Shown here one piece after another: positions 47,539 to 58,080 of a DNA stretch of 64,000 bases. Numbering within the stretch: the stretch's first letter is position 1; each line of letters starts with the position of its first letter. The DNA lies in NCBI GenBank assembly GCA_947462335.1, contig OX381710.1, positions 24,149,772-24,213,771 of the forward strand, in the 5' to 3' direction. Position numbers and translations under genes: made by a program. The notes under the pieces were generated by a model, which had not been told where the DNA came from, did not search any database, and saw only the letters and a program-made list of their open reading frames with translations. The DNA comes from Harmothoe impar (Eukaryota; Annelida; Polychaeta; Phyllodocida; Polynoidae).

Positions 47539-47754
47539 CTTTGCTGCATGAACGACGGGTTCGATGTAGGCCATTTGGCGGCATTTGGCGGTGATATAGA
47601 GGGCTATGCCAGCCCCTGCAACGCACCCACATCCTACAATAATATTAGATGCCGCGAGCTGACTATTAAATGTCCTAGACGTCTGCAATGTACGTTTTGG
47701 GGCTAAAACTTGCCTAACGAGAGGCCTGATGTTTTTCCTCAAGGCGGCCGCCAT
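47539..47754 (-). CDS. MICU2/3-type mitochondrial calcium uptake protein, exon 1
   Basis: Encodes 72 residues from the ATG at 47754 (AAAATGGCGG context). The start MAAALRKNIRPLVRQ is basic and lacks acidic residues, as in mitochondrial presequences. A single membrane segment follows (about residues 36-54, NIIVGCGCVAGAGIALYI), then a short tail ending PVVHAAK. It ends in phase 0 at a GTAAGG donor. A presequence plus one N-terminal membrane segment in exon 1, followed by the conserved RF--FASVE block, is the layout of MICU2 and MICU3. The exon at 13838-13985 starts in phase 0 and supplies that block. An upstream in-frame ATG at 47781 lies inside the NRF-1 motif and is less likely. Alone, the exon is too short to identify; the call rests on its partner exon and on synteny. 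Confidence 0.7.
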
Positions 47755-47810
47755 TTTGCTTGTGGTGGCTCTGCTGCGCATGCGCTGTGGAAATAGACCG
47801 GAAGTCCCGT
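47740..47810 (-). promoter_or_regulatory. MICU core promoter: NRF-1, ETS/GABP and YY1 motifs
   Basis: TGCGCATGCGC (NRF-1 consensus) is at 47775-47785, ACCGGAAGT (ETS/GABP, also called NRF-2) at 47797-47805, and the YY1-type AAAATGGCGGC at about 47747-47757, overlapping the start codon. This combination is typical of TATA-less promoters of nuclear genes for mitochondrial proteins. It supports both the start choice and the mitochondrial assignment. The transcription start probably lies between about 47755 and 47800. Confidence 0.7.
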
Positions 47811-47889
47811 CCTGACCTGTCCTGACACGAAGTTGACCCAGTTCCAGGGATGGGACGGGGAGCTGAAAAGGCGTGTTGAAACTCGTCAC

Positions 47890-49599
47890 CAGACTAGCAG
47901 GCCTAATCTCCTAGAAGTGATGAAATTGTCCTATGTCAGCATCGAGATCACACCTGAAGTACATAGCCCTGGATGAGGCAAAATCAAGGTAAGGCTAAAA
48001 TTGTGTGCCTGCTTGCTTCCGTCTAGCTTGCTAATGTCCATAATATTTCATCCCCCCCCCCATGCTATTGGCACTGCTAATATTAATATTGCTATGGCAA
48101 AAATGAGCCATGCATTGCAGACCTATTGGTTAGGATTTATAATAGACCTAGGTGTATACAATGAAATAGTAAATAATCTATCAATACTCCCAACTTTTCA
48201 TCATTTTCTTTAAAAAGAGGCAAATTCAAGTCCCTTATATACCGTATCTGACCCCACGACAATTTTTTTACAACGTTTTCTTTTATTACGCTACCCCCCC
48301 CCCGCCTACTAACCCCCTACAGGAGCTGACACCCCCCCCCCCCCCATCTTCCCTTTGCCTGCAATCCAACATGAGCTCGGTTGTTTCCTTAGTTTGTCCA
48401 GTATGTCTCTGGTTTGTCTCTGCCTACTTCTACATTTAATAGTCATACCGGTATCTGACGATTTGATGGTCTTTCCAAATATGAAAAACAATTAAAAATG
48501 TTTCCCAAATGTTATCAATACCCCGTAGGTCTAGCCTACATGATAAAAACTGCCACAGCCCCCCCCCCCCCTCATGTCCAATGAAATCCTTGCCCAATCA
48601 GTGCCACTATCACCCCCCACTATCACCCCTCCCTTTCGATTTCCAGTATTTCCCAAGGGTAAAAGAAACATACCGGTATGGAACATGTATGTCTATCTTT
48701 TTATGTTTTTCTCAGCTAAATATTTCTCTCGTAATTCTGCTACTAATACATCCCAGCTATTGGTCTTAAGGATTGTTTCTAATCATCGTTGTACCATATG
48801 CGTTGTACTCGAGTTGAAAAGTAGTGCAAACTACAATATAAAATGGTCTCAAATAACCACAGAGTCGCCCCAATATCATAAAGTGATTCTAGTTCTTATC
48901 GCATAATAACTTGTTTTCTCTCAAAAGTCCTCAGGTCAATCACCTCAATGTCAATATGTCTATATTAGTATGCTCAATAAAAATATCTAAAAAGTTGGGT
49001 GTCGGAAAAATGATTGCTCCAGGTCGAAAAGTCACCTGGGAAACGGTCCAGGACGCGAGAAAAAATGCTGCAGCCACAAAGTGTTTAGCATTGAACCAGT
49101 GACGCTTTTAGGACAGCATGCGATCAGACAGTATTGGATTTATTGATTCTCAATGTACCTGACCCTGAGGCTATGTTCATTCAACACGCCAGACTGGAGC
49201 TGGGTGGTAGGGGTGGTGGGGCAGGTAGACACCAGGTACTGGAGGAGGCTGTGAGGTGGCAGGGGGTTAGGGTCTGCATCATGGGACAAGTTGTAGGGGG
49301 GGGGGGGGATACAAGAAAACCCCAGGAAAGAGAGCGAGTGTTCCTTTAATAGTGGTAGTGGGGTGGATAGTACAGTATGCGGGATAGCATGTCCCATCAT
49401 AGTTCCTATGCTACCCTCCTGCATGGCCCATACCCCCGCCCATACCCCATGAGGTACCTGAAGACACTATATATTAAATACAGGTGTGGACACCTTTGCT
49501 GTGGTCGGGACTGCATGGCGGGATCCCCACTACTTCCTCCAGGGTGTAGAGGTAGGTGGTGGCTGAGTGGTTAGGTACAGGAGGAGGGTGATGGGGGAT
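47890..49599. other. Intergenic region between divergent MICU and FGF
   Basis: Mixed sequence with several C runs (48050, 48293, 48333, 48560) and a G run at about 49297-49308. No exon recognised. Confidence 0.4.
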
Positions 49600-51185
49600 G
49601 CAGCCCCTCCGGCAGCAGCGGACTGGGTGGCGGGGTTGGACAGACTGCGGAAGAGGCACAGGCGGCGGCACCGGCCGGCAGCGGCAAGGGCTCACATTTC
49701 ATGACGTCATTGAAGTGCACTAGTCCGCTAAGCAGTCCGCTAGGGGGACCCCGAGACGGGAGTGTGGGACGGGGACAGCTCCCCGCCTCACACCGGCTTG
49801 GAGTGCTGAGCGTGGCGGAAGGATCTACCATACGCAGCTTTTTCTCACCCGGCTTGTTCCACACTCATGTGTGGTAACACCATGGAGAACATACCAAAAG
49901 GCTCTCCCTGACCTATGGACACACTGATAGAGGAGTGGTTTTATACCTGCCTATTTGACAACTGTCCATAAAGCTTTGGACTAACTCTCCCAAGTTGACA
50001 GGGACAGAGTACAGGGGAGTGCCACACACAGAGGAGGAGGTGTGGCAGGAGGGAGTTTGAGGAGTTTTGTGAACTTTTCTCTGGTTTTTAGTTGTGTCCC
50101 AGTGATAGACACCAGACCTGGATAAAAGGGTGTCTGGACCGATGTAGACCTTTGAGTGTAGCCCCAGTGCCCAGTGTTCAAGGTAGCTGGCACCACGGGG
50201 GAACACGTATGGCAACGAGTAGAGAACTTAGCCCGCTATGGCCTGGCTCAGTCCGTCACTCCTTCAGCCTGAAGGAGTGGATCTAGTCCCCTCCTCCCCC
50301 CACCATACAGGACACTACTTGTACCCGCACCTGGAGCAGTCATCAGCTGCAGCAGCAGGCGGCCGGCCGGGCTCCTCCATCCCCCCTGCTACAGGAGGCT
50401 GTAGTGGTAGTCTTCACCCCTACCGTGACCAAGCTTCAAGTCGGCCCCCGTGTACACGGCCGAGTAGGGCAGCAGGGGCGGCCACCTGCATCGCCAGCAG
50501 CCCCCACACCAACTCGTACTACTACTACTGCACCTCGACTGTAGCCCCTTGTTGTAGCCAGTGTGGCCAGCTCAGCGTTTTCCCCAGGAGTAGTGCCACC
50601 AGCAGCACTCCAGTAGCAGCGTCTAGCCTCACCCACCTGGATCTCCACGCACAGCACGGTGCCACCAGACTAAGAACCCCCCTCAAGTTATTAGACCAGG
50701 CAGGCCGCACTGCTCACTACTCTTATACCAGGCATCTAGCGGCACGCCGCCACCCCAAGGAGGATTTATGTTCTGTGGATTGTAACCAGCACCGGGATTG
50801 TACTGCTCTTATATTTTGATATTATAAAGATAACCAAGCTCTGTCTACTACTATTACAACTGCCAGGACGTCCAGGTTGAGATTGTGAGGTGGGAGAGAT
50901 TGTGTGTTAGTTGATACAGCAGCAGGAACAGGGGCGCACCACTAAGGTGCCATGTACGTGTAGCCTGTCTGCTGTGTGATCTTCATGCCTCACTGAGTAG
51001 TGGCCACAACCCTGGAGGAGGAGCTCTACCACTGGCAGCTGGAGGATTCGCCCCAGTGGATCTCCCCCCAGCACTAGGGGCCGCGCTGCCCTGACCCCCC
51101 GGAGGGAGGGGGAGTTGGTTAGACTACACCTGGAGCTAGAGTGTCCCCCCGGAGTCCGCTGTGGCCGGTCTCCGCAGATCCCCGC
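49600..51185 (+). promoter_or_regulatory. GC-rich region 5' of FGF: putative promoter and 5' UTR
   Basis: GC-rich, mostly unique sequence upstream of the FGF start codon. A CRE palindrome TGACGTCA is at 49702-49709 and a TATAAA at 50823-50828. Open frames here (for example 50238-50819, rich in S, A, P and C) look like GC-rich untranslated sequence. The exact transcription start cannot be placed. Confidence 0.45.
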
Positions 51186-51552
51186 ATGCCGTGGCCCAAT
51201 GCTAGAACGTGCAGACAAGCCTGCTATGCGGCCGGACTGGCCCCCAGACTAACGGCAGCCCACCTCCTGCTCGTCACCGTGCTAGTCTGGATGGGGAGCT
51301 TCCCGACGGTGACCAGGGCCAGGGGGCTGCAGGGGGTCGCCCCGGCCGCGCCCAGTCTGGAGGACCCCCCACAGAACGCAGCGGGGGGTCCTTCCTCACT
51401 CAACCAGACAGCTGAGGGCAGGATTTCACGCTCACTCGCTATTTATAACAGAATTAGAAATGAAAAGTGGCTTGTTAGCAAAAATGGCTTTTTTCTAGTG
51501 ATACATCAAAACGGATCTGTGGGCACTACGACCGAAAAACAGCCTCGAATGG
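51186..51552 (+). CDS. Fibroblast growth factor, FGF9/16/20-type, first coding exon
   Basis: FGFs are secreted beta-trefoil ligands of receptor tyrosine kinases. From the ATG at 51186 the exon encodes about 122 residues. They comprise a basic N-terminus, a hydrophobic signal segment (about residues 23-37, LTAAHLLLVTVLVWMG), a possible cleavage site after FPTVTRA, a spacer with an NQT sequon, then the first trefoil strands: EKWLVSKNGFFLVIHQNGSVG. The last part aligns with FGF patterns (-NG-FFL-I--NG-V-G). The exon ends ATGG before GTAAGT in phase 1. FGF9/16/20 exon 1 also ends with a split glycine after a -RF-like sequence, matching PRM-G here. Exons 2 and 3 of the core were not found downstream. 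Subfamily assignment leans on the MICU neighbour; FGF family membership is the firmer call. The frame continues upstream without an ATG to 51141. Confidence 0.85.
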
Positions 51553-52940
51553 GTAAGTAATTGGAGCATACCTTTCTGTGTATACATGTACCTTCACTCA
51601 ATGTCAATGTTACAATAATAATAATAATATAATGTAACTGTTTTTCTTAGTATTCCTTTCTCTCCCGCAGCTTTCATGGGTGACGGTGCATTCTAATGCA
51701 TAGGATACAGTTGGTTCTGTTCTATATAGTATTATATACAGTGTAGAGCACAAAGTTCCCCCTCACACAGTGGTATAACACAGTGTGGTTATTGTGATCG
51801 TCCATATCACCATAATCATGGAACTATCAAATCTAATAAACAGTGAATCTCGGGTCACGGGGCAGAGGTATAGGCTAATCTCCTAGCTGCCCCGGGCAGG
51901 CTGACAAAGATAGTGGTTGTCGAATTAAGTTGGTGAAATATGGTGTACATACATTCTGTCCATAATAACAGACCCATGTCAATGGGGCTCACGTCTTTGA
52001 GTTGCCTCAGTCACAGTGATATATACTAGCAGTAATCTAATGTACTAGTAATGTATATACCTATACCCCAGAACTCCTTAGTAGTTAGTAGTAGTAGTAT
52101 TTGATAGGGGGGAGTGTTTCAATGGCCGGGGTCACATAATACAAATGGATACCCTGACATATAACATGCCATATTACATATTTACATGCTATTCAATTAT
52201 AACGGACAATATGAGGGTATATACATATAGACTAAGTATAATGTATACATATACATTGATTCCAGTAGACTGATATGTGTCCACTTTCTGAAATCTGCCT
52301 TCATTCATTGCATTTCCGGTTCCGGTTTCCCCACCAGGGGGAATAACAAGACCCATCCTATATGATGCAAGTGTTTCCGCTTATGCATTATGTACATATA
52401 GTGCACATACATGCACAGTCGTCATTTCCGACTTGATGCTCAAAATCCGCCTCCTCACTATATGAGCACTTATAGGGTCAAATTGTTGGTTGATGTACTC
52501 GTGCTTATACTTGTGCACTTTAATATAGAGATGAAAAGACAGGGTGGCGGAAGTTCAACCCTTCCGTGTTTTGGTTACTATACTCATGTAAATGCCCTTA
52601 CTCTGATTAGTTGTGGTAATGTACAAAGTATAACATGTATAGCAGCAACCAAGCCGGTGTCCCACACGTGTGGGCCTAGGTAGCCAGGAAAAAGGTAAAA
52701 CAAGGGCACCCCCCCCCCCCTTTACCCCCACCCCACAGCCATTAATAACACTGGTTTGTTGGCCAGGGGGTGTCAGACGTGTACCTCACTCTAGGATCTA
52801 GGATCTAGGGCCCTGTGTCTAGGGATACACACAGGGACGATGTACCAGGCACTATCTGCCTCGGCCAGCGTCTATCCTATTAGTTGGAAACACATATAGT
52901 ATATACATGCATTGGTCTGAGAGTCCAATACTGGGCACTA
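51553..52940 (+). other. FGF intron 1, proximal part; no gene seen
   Basis: AT-rich, with small ATA and GTA microsatellites (51617, 52080) and a C run at 52710-52719. No second FGF exon recognised. Confidence 0.5.
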
Positions 52941-53037
52941 CCCAGTGGGCACACAGCATTGAATCAACATTGAAGATTAGTTGACAATGTTGATTCAAGG
53001 TTGATTCAATGTTAAACTGAAATTTGTGCCCACTGGG
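52941..53037. mobile_element. CCCAGTGGGC-ended MITE (97 bp, TA target)
   Basis: CCCAGTGGGCACA at left and TTTGTGCCCACTGGG at right form terminal inverted repeats, with TA on each side (52939-52940 and 53038-53039). The interior is itself palindromic, with TTGAATCAACATTGA motifs. Confidence 0.85.
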
Positions 53038-53346
53038 TATAGGTATGATATGTGTATATAGATGATCCTAGATGGGGCTGGTGGTTTCAGGTAAAGAAAC
53101 CAGTTTACATATACGTCCAGAAAGGTGTACATAACGCTGAATGGATTGTTGCCAAATAAAAATATTTTCAAACTCAAACTGAGTCGGTAATACTATATAC
53201 CAAACTCTCTAACAGGGATTAAGACATGGCTGAGCCCCCTGCCCTGGAAGACCCTCTTCTGTGAACGACAGACAGAGGATGAGGTCAAACCCCAAAGCCC
53301 AGCCAAGCCGTCGCACGCCCAGGCATTACGTCCGGGGTATAAGCCA

Positions 53347-54218
53347 CACTGTAAAAAAAATGTCGTCAAAATGACGGTGAATCACCGGCAACTTTTGGGA
53401 CATAACTTTCACCGTTTTTTTAACGGTGACGGTCACCGTCAATTTTATGTAGAATCACTGTTAATTTGACGTAGAATCACCGTTAATTTGACATTGAATC
53501 ACCGTTACTTTGATGTTGAATCACCATTAATAGATTAAGAGTATTCAAATATACAGAGATTCAGCGTTATTGCTAGTGCTATTATAGACTTTGGGAATAT
53601 TCTATAAGCTTCACAGGGAGTCTGATTATGGTGACTTTGGTTTTTGTAGTATACATCTAATAACTTACAGATCCTATATGCCACATTGATGACCTGACTT
53701 GCATACTAGCCGTGGCCTATATACGAGGTTTTACTCTATAGGATTGATACAAGGCAGAGTTTCCAGAGGTTGGGATATATGCATAGTATGTTACCACAAT
53801 ATAGGTGTATTGATCCATACAGCTACTTTCCTCTGGATATTATCAAGTGATCATGGTATTTTGTTAAACGTATCACAAGATTGAATTGTTAGATTGTCAA
53901 ACATATAAAATAATTGAAAATTACCATTATTTCAACATGTATACTCCACTTCAAGGGCTCACACTCTCCAGAAAAATCTTCTTACAAACCAGACCACCTA
54001 TCTATGAAAGGGCCCACTATATGTGGCTCCCTCTGGGATTTGACATTAGAAGATCAATTTACGTTGAATCACTGTAATCCAAACCAGGTTAGCACTTAAC
54101 AAGGATCCACTGTGAAATGGCTGATATATACGGTGCTTCATTGTATTCCAAATAACGGTGAATCAGCGTTAAATTTTACAAAGCAAATCTGTAAAAAGTA
54201 CATCTATTTTTTACAGTG
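53347..54218. mobile_element. CACTGTAAAA-type DNA transposon derivative, copy 2 (872 bp)
   Basis: Same termini and internal order as the copy at 29774-30658, but flanked by CA on both sides instead of TA. The subterminal GAATCACCGTTAATTTGA repeats are cleaner here. Confidence 0.85.
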
Positions 54219-55617
54219 CAAAGGGCAGTATTACATAAATCCTGTAGGGTTGGAGGGGAGAAGGAGGGGTAAGTGGCTTCCTCCAGGGACTTCATATGCT
54301 CAAAAACCGTGTACTCCCGCTGAACCCGTCTCCCATGGTACCTGCCACATTTCCCGGTCCCAGGGCCCTGTAGGCTGTACCTCCACAAGTCTCTACCCCC
54401 TGGGTCTCTACAGCTCTCAAAGTATCAAGGCAGACCAATGACATGAGCTGCTCCGAGTTCCTCTCGCGTCATCCCGCGTGGTCTTATCTTTTAGCACCCC
54501 ACCCCATACACAAACACGTGGTCACAGCCATCAGAATGGCCGATAACATTCTTCCATCTGCTAGTTGTGTCTCCTATCTCAACACGGGGACTTCAATGGT
54601 GGCGGCACAGCATCAGAGAATGTGAAGGCTGTGGCTTCCTTGGCGGCACAGAAGGTTACCGCCGATACCCCTGTAGTACCTTATAGCTGACAGAGGCACA
54701 CCTGGCGTTACACGCCTGATACTTGCATAGGTGTCAACTGTGGGTCCCTTCATCTGACACAAGGATATACTATAGTGTATATGTAGACTTACTCGTATAT
54801 CATTTACCCTCCAGTGAATAAAGGTATGACCCATTAACGCGCACAGACATGCAGATCAACTCATATACATTTAGAACCGTGGGATATGATTTATTATGTA
54901 CAAGACTATAAAACCATGCTGCATAGACAAACAATATTAAACGCCAATCTGCATTGTGGAATAACTGCCAAAAGGAAGATACCAGGTCGTCACTTCTGTT
55001 CTACAGCCAGAATACGTGTAGCTGTCAGTGCTGTCATTCAGAGGAACACGACACGTGGGATGCCTTCAGAAGTGGCAGCATATTGCTGTAGAGGCCGATG
55101 CGGGGCCAATATATCAGTTATAGCGGATGGGTTTAGCCTAAAGTTTAGGGTTTAATATGGTATATATGGACGTGTGTGGGGTATCGGGGTGTGGGTGATA
55201 GAGATGTGGCTATGTGTCGTGAAGCACATGGTGAATGCTTCATTTACACAGATGTGCAGCTGGGCCCACCACTTGATGCATACAGCACCAGGACAGCACA
55301 GGGACCAGCCTCCTCCAGACCCCCCCCCCCCCCACCCCCCAACACCTCCAGCAGGCAGGGAGGGCACCTGTAACGGGACACCCCTCCTGCACCTACTCGG
55401 GCTTCCTGTTGCAGAACCCCCATGTTACAGTGTTGACTCTGCAGGGCCTGGAGTCAGCCAGGTGTGATGGAAAACAAAACTTCACAAATTGCTGCACGTG
55501 TTGCTGTGGTAGGTGGGGCGTGCTGGCCTCATACCGAGTGAACCACACCGTCCTCCCGCACCCCCACTACACCCTCACTGCCTGCTATGTTATAATGTGG
55601 CCCTCTGCGGCATGATG
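54219..55617. other. No gene seen
   Basis: Mixed sequence with a C run at about 55320-55333. Open frames have no splice context. Confidence 0.4.
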
Positions 55618-55842
55618 CAGCCCATTTAAGGGTCGCAAGGTGCTTTAATGTGCCCGCTCCATTGTCGGCATGATGCATGAATGCAGCCGCGGCCAGTAGC
55701 TCGCCAGTGCTGCATCCATGCATCATGACGATGCTTCGGGAGTGCGTCAAATCCCGCGTCAAATCCATAGGGTCGGCATCATGATGCTTGAATGCAGTAG
55801 TGGCGAGTTACTCGCCAGGGCTGCATTCAAGCATCATGAATA
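55618..55842. mobile_element. Nested-palindrome MITE, copy 28
   Basis: CCCATTTAAGGGTCGCAAGG at left. Both hairpins are nearly intact (GCATGATGCATGAATGCAGC ... GCTGCATCCATGCATCATGA; GAATGCAGTAGTGGCGAGTT ... GCTGCATTCAAGCATCATGA). The right terminus is missing. Confidence 0.85.
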
Positions 55843-57849
55843 GGAAAACTGGTTGAGGTGGGACGTCATGAAGTGGGAGGCAGGGGTGCGTGCTGGTGGC
55901 GGGGTGCCTGGACGTGGCTGCAGTCGGAGTGTACAAGGAGGCACTGAGGTCAAGTGTGGGTCGGCACGGGCAAGTGGGCGGGAGGGGAAGGCCGCCCAGG
56001 GCCCTGTCCACCAGATGGTGCCGCCACAGCAGCAGCAGCAGAGCCCAGAGAGGTCAGCCGGAATCGTCTGCTGAGACCCGCTTTGACAGTGTCATCTACG
56101 TCCAAGGTGCCGCGCCCACCACACCCACGTCACGTCCTTGACAAAAGTCCCGACCAAAGTACGGAGGCGGCCAGGCCCGACCTGTGTGTGAACTTTGACG
56201 GATACAGGGGTAAAGTGCCAACCCCTATTTACACCCACCACCCCGGCCGCCCACGCTGGACGCACGGTCTCCGACACTTCAATCAGGCAGCGAGGGCTGA
56301 GAGCGGCTTTAGTTACTGTGGTTACAAAGTGTCGTCTGCTTTGAATCCTGACGGCAGAGGACCGGTTTGTGTCGTTGGGAATAACCCCAATAAGGCGGGG
56401 TGGACAATGAGTCAGCTGTGTGTGTGTGGGATGGGTTGTGTGTGTATGAGGGGGGGGTGGCCCCGGGGGGGGGGGGGGGGTGACCACGTGCTCCCCCCCC
56501 CCCCCCGGTGTATCAGAGATAATAACGGGGTGTACAATGAGGGGAGGACGCGCCTCCCTGCAGCCCCCGCACGTGCCGCCATGACAACCAGATAGTCCAA
56601 CTTCATCAAGCCATCCAACGGCTCGACCGGAACTGACCCTGAAAAGCAGAAATTGGCTGTATATAGCCTATTATAGGGGTGGGTGGTACTGGTAGCTGCT
56701 ATACAGGAGTCTGGTTTCATTTGTCCAAAATAACCAAAATGACAAATGGGATAATTATTACTAATGCTTGTTCCAGAATATGAATACCCCCCCCCCCTCA
56801 GACAGTGGGTGCAGGAGGTAGTAAGGGTAATAACCTATGTACAATACCCACAAACGATATTACTCTTGTGGCCTGTGATATATGTGTTCATGCACTGTAA
56901 GGTACAATAAACTTGCAATGACGTCAATGACGCAGCATTGTTCTAGTCCTTATTGTGTCTCTGACAGGTGAAATAAGTTTGAACATTGTACAACATTGGC
57001 AGACTGAGACTACAATGAAGGCCCTACCTAGCTTCGAATCGTGCGAAAGTAAATATGATTGAGGATGTTATATCAGTATATGTATATGGTCCAGAAATTA
57101 GCATGTGACAGTGGTGGCATGCATGTACAATGTGTAGTTATGGAATAGAATCGTGCATACATGGCTGTCACCATGACTGTCACCAAAGAAGGGCTCGGTG
57201 TAATACACCTGTGGACAGATGTTTGTGAAACAGACGACTCGTAAAATTAGCCACTTTTTGGAACGTGTTTGTCACGACGTATCGTGACAATGTTACTAGT
57301 TTTAATATTATACAAATATGTTCCTGGGAAAGTATAAGTACCTTGCATAAAAGCATAAAAGTACAACAGTTATATCTATACAGGTATATAACGGTTAAAC
57401 TTGTGGTACTAGAAAGGGTCGTGTTTTTTTTAGTACATTTGTAGTGCAATGTATACTGTTCTCACCGAAGGATTTTACACCCTTCATTGGGTTCCCCCAA
57501 TGTATTTCTGATGTTTGAGTGCATGCAGGAAAGCAAATAATGTTGACACCAACTGTGACACTGTTGCCTCGAAAGTCACAGATGGAGAATTAACCTTTTG
57601 TCGATGCTTCATTCTTGTATTTGGTTCCCCATCTTCAAATGTCCAACCACCACCGGAGGTATAGACCTAATCCAATGTAGGACGGGATAGGGGTTAAATC
57701 AGCTCAGTGCGGCCTGTGTTCTAATCCATTGTGTGTCTGCTTCACGCTGTGTTTGTGTGCTTACCACGGACCTGTCCAGCACCCAACACCTTGACCACCC
57801 ACACACCTCCCCCCTCCGGCCCTACTTTACACCATAGGCACTCCCCACC
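55843..57849. other. No gene seen; GC-rich segment 55.85-56.6 kb
   Basis: 55850-56600 is GC-rich with a long plus-strand open frame (55954-56595) that reads through G and C runs and shows no domain. It may be a regulatory segment of the FGF locus. The rest is AT-rich. Confidence 0.35.
56463..56506. repeat. Poly(G)/poly(C) inverted pair around CACGTG
   Basis: A run of about 15 G, then GTGACCACGTGCT, then a run of about 14 C. This potential G:C hairpin has an E-box palindrome in its loop. Confidence 0.75.
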
Positions 57850-58080
57850 ACACCGCCGCTGCATTATGCCCTTTAGCTCCATGATGCATGCATGCAGCTC
57901 TTGTGAGTAACTCGCCATGGCTGCATTCATGCATCTTACCGACCCTAATACACTCCCGATGGACTGGCATGGTGCATGTCTTCAGCCTTGACGAATAGCC
58001 TCACCAGGGTTGAATTCATGCTTTATGATGATGTCAAAGGGCATAGCACATTAAAACACTATGCAGACCTTAAATATTTA
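57850..58080. mobile_element. Nested-palindrome MITE, copy 29
   Basis: CATGATGCATGCATGCAGCT, GGCTGCATTCATGCATCTTA, CAAAGGGCATAGCACATTAA; right end ACTATGCAGACCTTAAAT. Confidence 0.8.

Noticed and set aside
50238..50819. 193-codon plus-strand open frame
   Set aside because: GC-rich sequence just upstream of the FGF start; composition (S, A, P, C, Y runs) fits untranslated sequence. No homology recognised.
53219..53337. Open frame GIKTWLSPLPWKTLFCERQ after an acceptor-like CTCTAACAG, phase-compatible with FGF exon 1
   Set aside because: It does not resemble the FGF trefoil core (no L-I-G-V-SG-YL-M pattern) and runs into a transposon end. One-in-three phase match is weak.
55954..56595. 213-codon plus-strand open frame
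   Set aside because: Reads through G and C homopolymers, with no domain or ATG-plus-splice support.
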